Assembly (NCBI GenBank): GCA_024636675.1
Contig: JAGXGM010000028.1
Coordinates: 1-64,000, forward strand
Direction of reading: 5' to 3'
Length of the DNA stretch: 64,000 bases
DNA from: Hydrogenophilales bacterium
Lineage (GTDB): Bacteria > Pseudomonadota > Gammaproteobacteria > Burkholderiales > Thiobacillaceae
In this document: positions 46,807 through 55,138 of the stretch, piece by piece
How the letters are laid out: each line of letters opens with the position of its first letter
Position numbering within the stretch: position 1 is the stretch's first letter
Translations under genes and position numbers: made by a program
The notes under the pieces: generated by a model
Database searches by the model: none
What the model saw: only the letters and a program-made list of their open reading frames with translations
Told to the model about the DNA's origin: nothing

Positions 46807-47472
46807 TCAAAAAATCTGCCGGATATCGGCATACGTCACACTCTTGTTGTCCGCCAGGTTGAGCTGCACACCCTGGCTGTTCTGCGAGACGCTGTTGACC
46901 AGCCCCAGATGCAGGACAGTGCTGTCAACCTGCTCGCCACCCTGGCTGGCATTGATCTTGAAGGTATACGCACCGTCCGGCGCAGCTTCCCCGCTGCCGG
47001 CCAGCCCATCCCAGGCCAGCAGGTTGACCCCGTCTTCACGCGGCCCCAGATTGAGGCTGCGCACCGCGCCGCCAGCTGCGTCGAAAATATCGACCGTCAC
47101 CTTGTCGGCCGGGCGCGACAGCTCGAAGCCCATCACGTTTTCCAGTTCGCTCGGGCTGATGCTGTCGCCCGGCACCAGCACGGCGCTTCCGATCAGGTTG
47201 GCCGCCTGCGCCATCTGGTTGACGCCCATGCTTGCGGCGAGCGCCTGCAGGGTGGCGTTCATGTCCTCGATGCCCTGCACCGTGGAAAGCTGTGCCATCT
47301 GGCTGGTCACCTCGGCGTTGTCGAGCGGGTTCAGCGGATCCTGGTTCTTCATCTGCGCCACCAGCAGGCTCAGAAAACGGTTCTGCGTTTCCTCCGTGCT
47401 GGTCTTGGATGTTGCAGTCGTGCCCGCGCCAAACAGGCTGCTGACACTGCTTGCGTCTTGTACGGTGCTCAT
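46807..47472 (-). CDS. flgD: Flagellar hook-capping protein FlgD
   Basis: A 221-residue protein with the conserved FlgD N-terminal part (NRFLSLLVAQMKNQDPLNPL, then EVTSQMAQLSTVQGIEDMN) and a C-terminal Ig/tudor-like region (LAWDGLAGSGEAAPDGAYTF). FlgD caps the growing hook. It is between flgC and flgE as usual. Confidence 0.96.
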   Translation of the reverse strand: MSTVQDASSVSSLFGAGTTATSKTSTEETQNRFLSLLVAQMKNQDPLNPLDNAEVTSQMAQLSTVQGIEDMNATLQALAASMGVNQMAQAANLIGSAVLVPGDSISPSELENVMGFELSRPADKVTVDIFDAAGGAVRSLNLGPREDGVNLLAWDGLAGSGEAAPDGAYTFKINASQGGEQVDSTVLHLGLVNSVSQNSQGVQLNLADNKSVTYADIRQIF

Positions 47473-47501
47473 TGCGTCTCCTTAATTGCCGTCAAGGCTG
47501 A

Positions 47502-47906
47502 TCACTGGCCCAGATTCAGGGTCTTGAGCAGCAGGGTTTTGGTGGTGTTCATCATTTCAACGTTGGACTGGTACGAACGCGAGGCGGAAATCATGTTGAC
47601 CATTTCCTCCACCACATTGACGTTGGGCATGGTGACGTAGCCCTTGCCGTCGGCGAGCGGATTCTTCGGGTCGTACACCATCTTCATCGGCGATGGATCA
47701 TCGATCACCGCCGCCACGTTGACGCCGGTCGCGCCGTTCTCGCCCACCGGGGAGGCAGCAAACACCACCTGCTTGGCCCTGTAGGCTTCGCCGTTGGCGC
47801 TGGTGGCGCTGTCGGCGTTGGCCAGGTTGCTGGCAACGGTGTTGAGCCGCTGCGACTGGGCGTTCATGGCCGAGCCGGCCACGTTGAAAATATTGAACAG
47901 TGACAT
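47502..47906 (-). CDS. flgC: Flagellar proximal rod protein FlgC
   Basis: A 134-residue rod protein. The start [20 protein letters not shown] and the C-terminal [19 protein letters not shown] are typical. FlgC is co-assembled with FlgB, FlgF and FliE in the proximal rod. The gap to flgB is 23 bases. Confidence 0.97.
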   Translation of the reverse strand: MSLFNIFNVAGSAMNAQSQRLNTVASNLANADSATSANGEAYRAKQVVFAASPVGENGATGVNVAAVIDDPSPMKMVYDPKNPLADGKGYVTMPNVNVVEEMVNMISASRSYQSNVEMMNTTKTLLLKTLNLGQ

Positions 47907-47929
47907 GTGTGTGTCTCCTTATCCTGGCC

Positions 47930-48337
47930 TTATCCCTGAATGACCGACAACAGGCCCTTGATCTGTGAACTGATCCGGTTCAGGTTGAATTCATAATGAA
48001 TGGCGTTGTCGGCAAAGGCGGCGCGCTCGGAATCCATGTCCACTGTGTTACCGTCGACGCTGCCCTGCGCCGGGGTCCGGTACAGCAGCCCCGCGTCGGC
48101 AGCCAGGCCAGGCTTGCCGGCCAGATGCCCCGGCGCGGTGGTTGCGAGCGTCGCACCGCTGGCTGCGGGCGCGCCCTTCAGCGCGCCCTGCAGGGCGGAC
48201 TTGAAATCCAGGTCGCGCGCCTTGTAGTTGGGCGTGTCGGCGTTGGCGATATTGGATGCCAGCACCTGCTGGCGCTGGTCGCGAACGCGCAGCGCCTGGG
48301 TGTGGAAGTTCAGCATGTCATCCAGTCGGTTCAGCAT
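47930..48337 (-). CDS. flgB: Flagellar proximal rod protein FlgB
   Basis: The start MLNRLDDMLNFHTQALRV at 48337 is the usual FlgB N-terminus and has GAGGTG upstream; the track ORF runs back into the divergent region. The 135-residue protein shows ASNIANADTPNYKARDLDF. FlgB heads the flgBCDEFGHIJ operon, divergent from flgA. Confidence 0.96.
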   Translation of the reverse strand: MLNRLDDMLNFHTQALRVRDQRQQVLASNIANADTPNYKARDLDFKSALQGALKGAPAASGATLATTAPGHLAGKPGLAADAGLLYRTPAQGSVDGNTVDMDSERAAFADNAIHYEFNLNRISSQIKGLLSVIQG

Positions 48338-48428
48338 GGTCGTCACCTCGTTACTTTGCTGCGTGTGCCGCAAAGCCTTTTTGCGATGACTGCATCCTAG
48401 ACACGCCCCTGTCCATCCAATCGCACGA

Positions 48429-48462
48429 TAAGCGGCAAAAAGCCGGCCCATTTCGCCGCTTA
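48429..48462. promoter_or_regulatory. Inverted repeat in the flgB/flgA divergent promoter region
   Basis: TAAGCGGC (48429-48436) and GCCGCTTA (48455-48462) form a perfect 8-bp dyad with an 18-base spacer, between the two divergent flagellar operons. The symmetry and place suggest a binding site for a shared regulator, but the sequence does not match a consensus that can be verified by eye, and no sigma-28 or sigma-54 promoter was clear in 48338-48521. Confidence 0.5.
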
Positions 48463-48521
48463 AGATGGTGCGCTGCTTTCTACAATGGCGCAGTGTGAGA
48501 AGCCGAGTCGAGGAGTCGCAG

Positions 48522-49235
48522 ATGGCAGCAGGTGCACCGAATACAGGCAGACGCGCCCACAGAATGTGGCTGGCCGCCGCGTGCCTGTGCGCCTCGAGCG
48601 TCGCCCACGCGTCGGAACGGCAAGACCCGGCCGCGCTGCAGGCGCACGCCGAGCGCTTTCTGGCTACGCAAACCCGCGGCCTGCCGGGCAAGGTCTCGAT
48701 TCAGGTCAAGCCGCCACGCAGTTCGCTGCCGGCCTGCGCGGCGCTCGACCCCTTCCAGCCGACCGGCAGCCGCAGTATCGGCAGGATCACCGTAGGGGTG
48801 CGCTGCCTGGCACCGAGCCCATGGACGGTCTACCTGTCCGCCCAGGTGCGGGTGATCGGCCACTATGCCGCGACCCGCCAGCCGCTGCCCGCCAACCACG
48901 TGCTGACCGCGGCCGACATCACCCTGCGCGAGGGCGACCTCGGCAGCCTGCCCGCCGACGTCGTCACCGATGCCGATGCGATGCTGGGATATCGCGCAGT
49001 TTCCGGGCTGGCCGCGGGTGCGCCACTGCGCAGTGCGCTATTGCGGCCGCCCCTGGCGGTGCAGCAGGGACAGACGACCCGCCTGGTGATGAACGGTCCG
49101 GGGTTTTCCGTCCAGAGTCAGGGCCAGGCGCTGGCCAATGCCAGCCGCGGCGACCGGGTACGGGTGAAAACCCGCTCCGGCCAGGTGGTCAGCGGCATCG
49201 CGCAGGATGGCCAACAGGTCGTGGTCAGCTTTTGA
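48522..49235 (+). CDS. flgA: Flagellar P-ring assembly chaperone FlgA
   Basis: The ATG at 48522 is chosen for its AGGAG ribosome site, giving 237 residues with a signal peptide (MWLAAACLCASSVAHA). The C-terminal SAF-type domain (ADITLREGDLGSLPADVV, then ASRGDRVRVKTRSGQVVSG) is typical of FlgA, the periplasmic chaperone that helps FlgI form the P ring. It begins the flgAMN run, divergent from flgB. Confidence 0.95.
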   Translation: MAAGAPNTGRRAHRMWLAAACLCASSVAHASERQDPAALQAHAERFLATQTRGLPGKVSIQVKPPRSSLPACAALDPFQPTGSRSIGRITVGVRCLAPSPWTVYLSAQVRVIGHYAATRQPLPANHVLTAADITLREGDLGSLPADVVTDADAMLGYRAVSGLAAGAPLRSALLRPPLAVQQGQTTRLVMNGPGFSVQSQGQALANASRGDRVRVKTRSGQVVSGIAQDGQQVVVSF

Positions 49236-49256
49236 GCCAGCCGCCCGGCTTCAGTA

Positions 49257-49268
49257 AATTTGCAAATT
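49257..49268. promoter_or_regulatory. 12-bp perfect palindrome upstream of flgM
   Basis: AATTTGCAAATT is a perfect palindrome in the 92-base flgA-flgM gap and is AT-rich compared with its surroundings. TAAATTTG at 49255-49262 resembles a sigma-28 -35 element, but no -10 match lies 11 bases after it. It could be an operator or part of a flgM promoter of another class. Confidence 0.35.
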
Positions 49269-49327
49269 GACGTTACTGACATAATCTGAAAAATGCCATT
49301 CCCGTTCTGCCGACCCAGGAACCCGCC

Positions 49328-49624
49328 ATGAAAATTGACCCCGGACAAAAGCCGGTTACGCTGCCTGCCGCCGTTGAAAACCGACCTGCCCAGCCGCGGA
49401 CGGACAAACGTGCCAACACCGACCAGACCGATGTCACCCTGAGTCAGCGCGCCGCCCAGATAAAGCAGCTGGAAACCCGGCTTGCCGCAATTCCGGTTAT
49501 CGATCGGGCGCGTGTGGACAGCATCAAGGAAGCCATCGCCAGCGGCCAGTACGCCATCAACACCGAAAACATCGCCGACGGCCTGATCGATTCGGTGAAG
49601 GAGATGCTCCGTGTCGCCAAATGA
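49328..49624 (+). CDS. flgM: Anti-sigma-28 factor FlgM
   Basis: A 98-residue protein with a disordered polar N-terminal half and the FlgM C-terminal sigma-binding part (RVDSIKEAIASGQYAINTENIADGLIDS). FlgM holds FliA (sigma-28) until the hook is finished and FlgM is exported. The gene for FliA is not in the window, but three promoters of its type are. The ATG has AGGAA upstream; the end overlaps flgN. Confidence 0.95.
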   Translation: MKIDPGQKPVTLPAAVENRPAQPRTDKRANTDQTDVTLSQRAAQIKQLETRLAAIPVIDRARVDSIKEAIASGQYAINTENIADGLIDSVKEMLRVAK

Positions 49625-50096
49625 ACCGTCGAAGGACACCTTGCCTGCCAAACTGAAGCTGGAAAACGCCGCATGGCAGGCATTGCTGCAGGTGCTGCAG
49701 GAAGAGGAACAGGCACTGATCGAGGGCGCCGCCGACCGTCTGGCGCTGTTGAACACCGCCAAACTGACCCAGTTGCAGACCGTGAGCGACCATGCGCGAA
49801 GCCGCCTTGCCGATCTGCAGGCTGCCGGCCACACGCCCGATCACGCCGGCATGAACGCCTGGCTGGCCCAGCTTGGCCAGCCCGAAGCACGCGCCCGCTG
49901 GCAGCAGCTGTTCGACATGGAACAGGACGCCCAGGCGATGAACCTGCGCATCGGCGCGCTGATCGAGCTGCGCCTGGCCTCCACCCGGCAGGCACTCAAT
50001 GTGCTGGTCCACAGTGCAACCAGCAAGGGCGGCCTGTACGATCAGGCTGGCCAGTCGGTCGCTGCCCACAAGGGCAAACCGCTCACCGCCGCCTGA
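49611..50096 (+). CDS. flgN: Flagellar export chaperone FlgN
   Basis: A 161-residue helical protein starting with GTG inside the end of flgM (GGAG upstream). FlgN is the cytoplasmic chaperone for FlgK and FlgL. The family is weakly conserved; here the helical pattern with LLQVLQEEEQALIEGAADRL and the late NVLVHSATSKGGLYDQAG (typical YDxxG near the end) support it, as does the flgM-flgN order. Confidence 0.92.
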   Translation: MSPNEPSKDTLPAKLKLENAAWQALLQVLQEEEQALIEGAADRLALLNTAKLTQLQTVSDHARSRLADLQAAGHTPDHAGMNAWLAQLGQPEARARWQQLFDMEQDAQAMNLRIGALIELRLASTRQALNVLVHSATSKGGLYDQAGQSVAAHKGKPLTAA

Positions 50097-50229
50097 TGAC
50101 AGATCCGGCCTGAACCTTCGCTGCAGGAGGGCCGCCCTTATGCCCTCTGGGTGCCCGGCCCGAATTTCGCACCTTTGCACGCTCCACGGACATCGGGCCG
50201 GGGATGGCCCATCCATCTTCCCTGCAGCT

Positions 50230-52068
50230 TCAAATTTCGCTGGCTGAATCCGCGCGCGTAAAGCGCGCCGGTGCGATCGCCCGCATCAGATCGGTTTCCA
50301 TCGGCAAAGGACGTTGCGTTATCAGATCGGCCAGCGCCTCACCCAGCAAGCCCGCCCACACCACGCCGCGCGAGGCATAGCCCGCCGCCACGTACAGCCC
50401 CGGTTGCCCGCCGACCGCCCCCACGATCGGCAGGCGATCCGGCAGCGTCGCCCGCAGCGAGGCGCGCCCCTGCAGGGCGCCCGCTGCCAGATGCTCGCTC
50501 GCCCCCGGCAGGATCGCCTCCAGCCTTGCCAGATTGGCCAGATCGCTTGCCGTGCGCGGCGTGGTGTCGGCGTCATCGTGCTCGTAGGTGGCGCCGACCA
50601 GCAGCTGCCCCCCGCCGGGGGCCACGTAGCCTTCCCGCGCAATCACCCGCTGGATCTGCGGCAGGCAGCCGGGGGGCAGCTGCGTGATCTGCCCGCGCAC
50701 GGTATGCAGCGGCCAGGACGGGTCGGGCGCCAGGCTCAGGGCATCGCGCGCATTCGCCAGCACCACGGCATCGGCCTCGGCCAGCACTGCGCCGTCGCGG
50801 TCCAGCACCTGCCACCCCGCTGCAACCGGCTGCACGCACGCGACGGCGCAGCCGGTCCTGAGTTCGATCGCCGGATGGTCGAGCCAGGCGCGGCACAAAC
50901 TCCCCGGCACCACCCAGCCTGCCGTCGGGAAAAACACGCCGGGGGATGCGACCGGCCAGCTCGCCAGTTCGCGCGCCTCGGCCTGGTCGACCCAGCGCGC
51001 GAAATCGGCAGGCGGCGCGGTGGCGGCCAGCGCCTGTTGCTGCTTCGCCGCGGCATCCGCGTTTTTGGCCAGATGCAGCACGCCGCAGCGTGACCATTCC
51101 ACCCGGTCGCCCAGTGCCGCCCACGCGTGCAGGTCATGCAGGAACGCCGCGCGGGTGAGGCGGCTGGCGCGGTTGTCGTCGCGCGAGATCACCGGCCGGA
51201 ACACTGCCACCGGATTGCCCGAAGCGGCATGCGCCGGCGAATCGGCGCGTTCCAGCACGGTGACCGCAACGCCGCGCTGCGCCAGCGCATGCGCAATGGC
51301 CGCCCCCGCCACCCCGGCGCCGATGACGACGACATGCCTCGGCGCAGTGAATTCGACCCAGCGGGATGTGCCCGCGAAGCGCGCACTCAGGCATTGCGGC
51401 TGACGGCCATGGCCCGCGCGCGTCTCGCAGACGAAGCCTGCTTCCGTCAGGCCTTGCCGCAGCGACTGCGCCGCCGTGCAGGCCGCGGCCGTCGCGCCGG
51501 ACCTCGCCAGCCGCGCCAGTTCATCGAACAGCCGGGGCGGCCGCAGGCCGGCATTGCCGTCGAACGCGGGGTCGCCCAGATAGAAGGCGTCGACGCCTGC
51601 CTGCACGTTCGGCAAACAGTCGAGCACGTCGCCTAGCATCAGGGTGAGCTGCACCCGGCCGCCGTCGAGCGCGATGCGATGAAAGCCCGGTGTCAGCGTC
51701 GGCCAGTTTGCGCGCAGCTCACTGGACAGCGCGGCGCATTCCGGCCACTGCGCATGCAGGCGTGCCAGATCATCGGCACGGAATGGATGTTTTTCGGCCG
51801 ACAGAAAATGCAGCCTTGCGGCGCGCGCCGGGTCCGCCCGCCACGCCGCCCAGGTCGCCAGGAAATTCAGCCCGCTGCCGAATGCGGTTTCCAGCACAAC
51901 GAAATCTTCGCGTCCCGCCCATTTTTGCGGCAGGTCGCAGCCTCGCAAAAACACATGACGCGCCTGCGCCATGCCGCCGTCGGCGTCATGGCCAATGCCC
52001 CTGCAGGCGGCAGAATTCGGGGCGTCATTCGTGAATTCGAGCGTGGCGGGGATGATGGTTTTCAGCAT
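50230..52068 (-). CDS. mnmC: tRNA 5-methylaminomethyl-2-thiouridine biosynthesis bifunctional protein MnmC (methyltransferase half eroded)
   Basis: A 612-residue fusion. The N-terminal part (~1-240) is related to the MnmC methyltransferase (LETAFGSGLNFLATW is the SAM loop), the C-terminal part (~245-600) is an FAD oxidoreductase (VVIGAGVAGAAIAHALAQRG; ending AAGYASRGVVWAGLLGEAL). The oxidase removes the carboxymethyl group from cmnm5s2U in tRNA and the methyltransferase adds the final methyl. The N-terminal PxSxxFxDxYFS motif and the catalytic LDGFAPxxNPxMW motif are not found (here YLGDPAFDGNAGL), so the methyl-transfer half may be inactive. It is not part of the flagellar operons. Confidence 0.9.
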   Translation of the reverse strand: MLKTIIPATLEFTNDAPNSAACRGIGHDADGGMAQARHVFLRGCDLPQKWAGREDFVVLETAFGSGLNFLATWAAWRADPARAARLHFLSAEKHPFRADDLARLHAQWPECAALSSELRANWPTLTPGFHRIALDGGRVQLTLMLGDVLDCLPNVQAGVDAFYLGDPAFDGNAGLRPPRLFDELARLARSGATAAACTAAQSLRQGLTEAGFVCETRAGHGRQPQCLSARFAGTSRWVEFTAPRHVVVIGAGVAGAAIAHALAQRGVAVTVLERADSPAHAASGNPVAVFRPVISRDDNRASRLTRAAFLHDLHAWAALGDRVEWSRCGVLHLAKNADAAAKQQQALAATAPPADFARWVDQAEARELASWPVASPGVFFPTAGWVVPGSLCRAWLDHPAIELRTGCAVACVQPVAAGWQVLDRDGAVLAEADAVVLANARDALSLAPDPSWPLHTVRGQITQLPPGCLPQIQRVIAREGYVAPGGGQLLVGATYEHDDADTTPRTASDLANLARLEAILPGASEHLAAGALQGRASLRATLPDRLPIVGAVGGQPGLYVAAGYASRGVVWAGLLGEALADLITQRPLPMETDLMRAIAPARFTRADSASEI

Positions 52069-52113
52069 CCCTGAATGTTACATTGAGCTGATTCACTGCC
52101 GCTTCGCCCTATC

Positions 52114-53268
52114 ATGCCCAAACAAAAAAACTGGCTTCGTCTAGCGCTCGTCGTGTTGGCCGGGTCTGCGCTGGTCTATGCAGGCTGGCATTTCACCCGG
52201 CCGCCGCCACCCGAGGTCGAATTCGCGACGATCGGGCACGGCACAGTAGAGGCCACCGTGGTCAATACCCGCGCCGGCGCGGTGGAGGCCTGTCAGCGCG
52301 CCAGGCTGGCCCCGGCCGCAGGCGGCCAGATCGTCAAGTTGTGGGTGAAGGAAGGCGACCGGGTAAAAGCGGGCCAGCCGCTGCTGGAACTGTGGAATCG
52401 CGACCTCGCGGCGCAGCGCGAGCTGGCCACCCGCCAACTGGCCACCAGCGAGGCGCGGCGGCGCGAAGCCTGCATCCTGGCCGACAACGCGCGGCGCGAC
52501 GCCGACCGTACGCAACAACTCGCCGCGCGCGGCTTTGTCAGCCCGCAGCAGGGCGAAAATGCGCGGGCCGAAGCACGCGCGCGCCAGGCCAGCTGCGATG
52601 CGCTCGCCGCCGACGTCAAACGCGCGCAGGCGCAGATCAACGTGACCCTGGCGGGGCTGGAACGCACCACGCTGACCGCGCCGTTTGCCGGCATCGTGGC
52701 GCGCGTCACCGGCGAAATCGGCGAATACACCACGCCCTCGCCGCCCGGCATCCCCACCCCGCCGGCGGTGGATCTGATCGACGACAGCTGCCTCTATGTG
52801 AGCGCGCCGATGGACGAGGTCGACGCCCCCAAGCTGGCGCCCGGCCAGCCCGCGCGCATCAGTCTCGACGCCCTGCCCGGCCAGACCTTCCCCGGCACCG
52901 TGCGGCGCATCGCGCCTTACGTCACCGAAGCCGAGAAACAGGCGCGCACGGTCGACGTCGAGGTCGATTTCGCCGACGCCGAACGCCGCCCGCTGCTGGT
53001 CGGCTACAGCGCCGACGCCGAGGTCATCATCGCCAGCCGCGCAAGCGTGCTGCGGGTGCCGACGCAGGCGATCCGCCAGGACGGCAGCGTGCTGGTGCTG
53101 GGCGAGAAAGACGTGCTGGAGGCGCGCACGCTGAAAACCGGGCTGGCCAACTGGACCTTCACCGAAGTGCTGGCGGGCCTTGCGGAGGGCGACCGCGTGG
53201 TGGTGTCGTTCGACAACGAAGGCATCGCCGCCGGCGTGCGCGTCACCCCCAAAGCCGCGCAGCCATGA
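52114..53268 (+). CDS. Periplasmic adaptor (membrane fusion) protein, MacA/HlyD type
   Basis: A 384-residue protein with an N-terminal membrane anchor (LALVVLAGSALVYAGWHF), a lipoyl-like half (APAAGGQIVKLWVKEGDRVKAGQ), a helical hairpin, the second lipoyl half (LTAPFAGIVARVTGEIGEY) and beta-barrel domains. Such adaptors link an inner-membrane ABC transporter to an outer-membrane channel. It is encoded just before and overlaps by 4 bases an ABC ATPase and two permeases. No outer-membrane channel gene is in the window. The substrate is unknown. Confidence 0.9.
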   Translation: MPKQKNWLRLALVVLAGSALVYAGWHFTRPPPPEVEFATIGHGTVEATVVNTRAGAVEACQRARLAPAAGGQIVKLWVKEGDRVKAGQPLLELWNRDLAAQRELATRQLATSEARRREACILADNARRDADRTQQLAARGFVSPQQGENARAEARARQASCDALAADVKRAQAQINVTLAGLERTTLTAPFAGIVARVTGEIGEYTTPSPPGIPTPPAVDLIDDSCLYVSAPMDEVDAPKLAPGQPARISLDALPGQTFPGTVRRIAPYVTEAEKQARTVDVEVDFADAERRPLLVGYSADAEVIIASRASVLRVPTQAIRQDGSVLVLGEKDVLEARTLKTGLANWTFTEVLAGLAEGDRVVVSFDNEGIAAGVRVTPKAAQP

Positions 53269-53951
53269 CCGCAGCAGCCATGATCCGGCTCGACGCGATC
53301 ACCCGCGTGTTCCACATGGGCGACCAGGAAGTGCGCGCACTCGACCGCATCAGCCTCGATATCGCGGCCGGCGAATACGTGTCGATCATGGGGCCGTCGG
53401 GTTCCGGCAAGTCCACCCTGCTCAATCTCATCGGGCTGCTCGACCACCCCGACGGCGGTCATTACACGCTCAACGGCATCGACGTCACCACGCTGTCCGA
53501 ACCCGAACAGGCGCGGGTTCGGCGTACCCGGATCGGCTTCGTGTTCCAGTCCTTCCACCTGGTGCCACGCCTGACCGCCGCCGGCAACATCGAGCTGCCG
53601 CTGATGCTCGAGGGCATGGCCGCCGCCGAGCGCCGCGAACGCGTCGAGGCCGCGCTCAAGGCATTCGACCTCACCGATCGCGCGCATCACCGCCCGGCCG
53701 AGCTCTCGGGCGGCCAGCGCCAGCGGGTGGCGATTGCCCGCGCCACCATCCTGCATCCGGCCGTCATGCTGGCGGACGAACCCACCGGCAACCTCGACCA
53801 CCGCACCGGCGGCGAGGTCGTCGCGCTGCTGGAAGACCTGCACCAGCGCGGCACCACACTGATCGTCGTCACCCATGACCGCGAGCTCGGTGCCCGCGCC
53901 AGACGCCATATCGGCATGCGTGACGGCGCCATCGTCGCGGACGAGACATGA
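53265..53951 (+). CDS. ABC transporter ATP-binding protein (MacB/LolD type)
   Basis: A 228-residue ATPase. Walker A is GPSGSGKSTLLNLIG, the Q loop VFQSFHLVPRLTAAGNIELP, the signature AELSGGQRQRVAIARA, Walker B AVMLADEPTGNLD and the H loop IVVTHD. The ATG at 53265 gives an ATGA overlap with the adaptor gene; MIRL at 53280 is an alternative. The next two genes encode its permeases. Confidence 0.93.
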   Translation: MTAAAMIRLDAITRVFHMGDQEVRALDRISLDIAAGEYVSIMGPSGSGKSTLLNLIGLLDHPDGGHYTLNGIDVTTLSEPEQARVRRTRIGFVFQSFHLVPRLTAAGNIELPLMLEGMAAAERRERVEAALKAFDLTDRAHHRPAELSGGQRQRVAIARATILHPAVMLADEPTGNLDHRTGGEVVALLEDLHQRGTTLIVVTHDRELGARARRHIGMRDGAIVADET

Positions 53952-55138
53952 AGCTTGCCGACACGCTTTCCCTGTCGCTGCACAGCCTCGTCAGCGCACG
54001 CACGCGCTCGCTGCTGATCGTGCTGGCGATGGCGCTGGGCGTGGGCGCAGTGGTGGTGCTGACCGCGCTGGGCGACGGCGCGCGGCGCTACGTGGTCGGC
54101 CAGTTCGCCTCGCTCGGCACCAATCTCGTCATCGTGTTGCCGGGGCGCGCCGAAACCACGGGCGGCTTTCCCGGCGCAGCGCTCGGGCAAACCCCGCGCG
54201 ACCTCACGCTGGACGACGCCCAGGCGGTCGGCCAGTTGCCAGACGTGCGGCGTTACGCGCCACTCAATGTCGGCGCTGCCGAGCTGTCCTCCGGCGGGCG
54301 CCTGCGCGAGGTCACCGTGCTCGGCAGCAACGCCGAACTCCTGCCGATCCGCCACATGGAGCTGGCGCAAGGCCGTTTTATCGGCGGCGCGGCGCAGATC
54401 GTGCTCGGCAACGCCATTGCGCAGGATTTCTTCCCCGACGGCCGCGCCATCGGCCAGCGCGTGCGCCTGGGCGACCGGCGCTTCCGCGTGGCCGGCGTGC
54501 TGACGACGCAGGGCGAGTCGATGGGCTTCAACACCGACGAAATCGTGATCATCCCGGTGGACGACGCGCAGGCGCTGTTCAATACCGAAACGCTGTTCCG
54601 CATCCTGGTCGAAGCGCGCAGCCGCAGCGCCATCGAACCGGTCAAGGCGGCCATCACCCATTTGCTGAAGCAGCGCCACGACGGCGAGGAAGACGTCACC
54701 GTCATCACCCAGGACGCGGTGCTCGAAACCTTCGACCGCATCCTGCGCGCACTGACGCTGGGCGTGGCTGGCATCGCTGCGATCAGCCTGGCAGTGGCGG
54801 GCATCCTGGTGATGAACGTGATGCTGGTGGCAGTAACGCAGCGCACCGCTGAAATCGGCCTGCTGAAAGCAATCGGCGCGCCGGCCGCCACCATCCGCCA
54901 GCTGTTCCTCGCCGAGGCGCTATGGCTGTCGCTGGCCGGCGCTGCGCTGGGATTCATGCTGGGACATGCCGGCAGCTGGTTGATCCGGCTGGCCTATCCC
55001 GTCCTGCCCGCGTGGCCGCCGGCGTGGGCGGGAATCGCGGGGGTGGCCACCGCGCTCTTGACAGGCATTGTTGCCAGTTTGCTGCCGGCCGCGCGCGCTG
55101 CGCGACTCGATCCGGTGCGGGCGCTGTCAGGCAAATGA
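53948..55138 (+). CDS. ABC transporter permease, MacB/FtsX family (1)
   Basis: A 396-residue permease with one N-terminal membrane helix (LLIVLAMALGVGAVVVLTAL), a large periplasmic MacB-type core (~45-270), and three C-terminal helices with the FtsX motif (ILVMNVMLVAVTQRTAEIGL, KAIGA). In MacB this half is fused to the ATPase; here they are separate. It overlaps its neighbours by 4 bases on each side. Confidence 0.92.
   Translation: MKLADTLSLSLHSLVSARTRSLLIVLAMALGVGAVVVLTALGDGARRYVVGQFASLGTNLVIVLPGRAETTGGFPGAALGQTPRDLTLDDAQAVGQLPDVRRYAPLNVGAAELSSGGRLREVTVLGSNAELLPIRHMELAQGRFIGGAAQIVLGNAIAQDFFPDGRAIGQRVRLGDRRFRVAGVLTTQGESMGFNTDEIVIIPVDDAQALFNTETLFRILVEARSRSAIEPVKAAITHLLKQRHDGEEDVTVITQDAVLETFDRILRALTLGVAGIAAISLAVAGILVMNVMLVAVTQRTAEIGLLKAIGAPAATIRQLFLAEALWLSLAGAALGFMLGHAGSWLIRLAYPVLPAWPPAWAGIAGVATALLTGIVASLLPAARAARLDPVRALSGK

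Noticed and set aside
49255-49285. Sigma-28 or sigma-70 promoter for flgM
   Set aside because: TAAATTTG resembles the -35, but no -10 element lies at the proper distance; TTGACG and CATAAT are only 7 bases apart.
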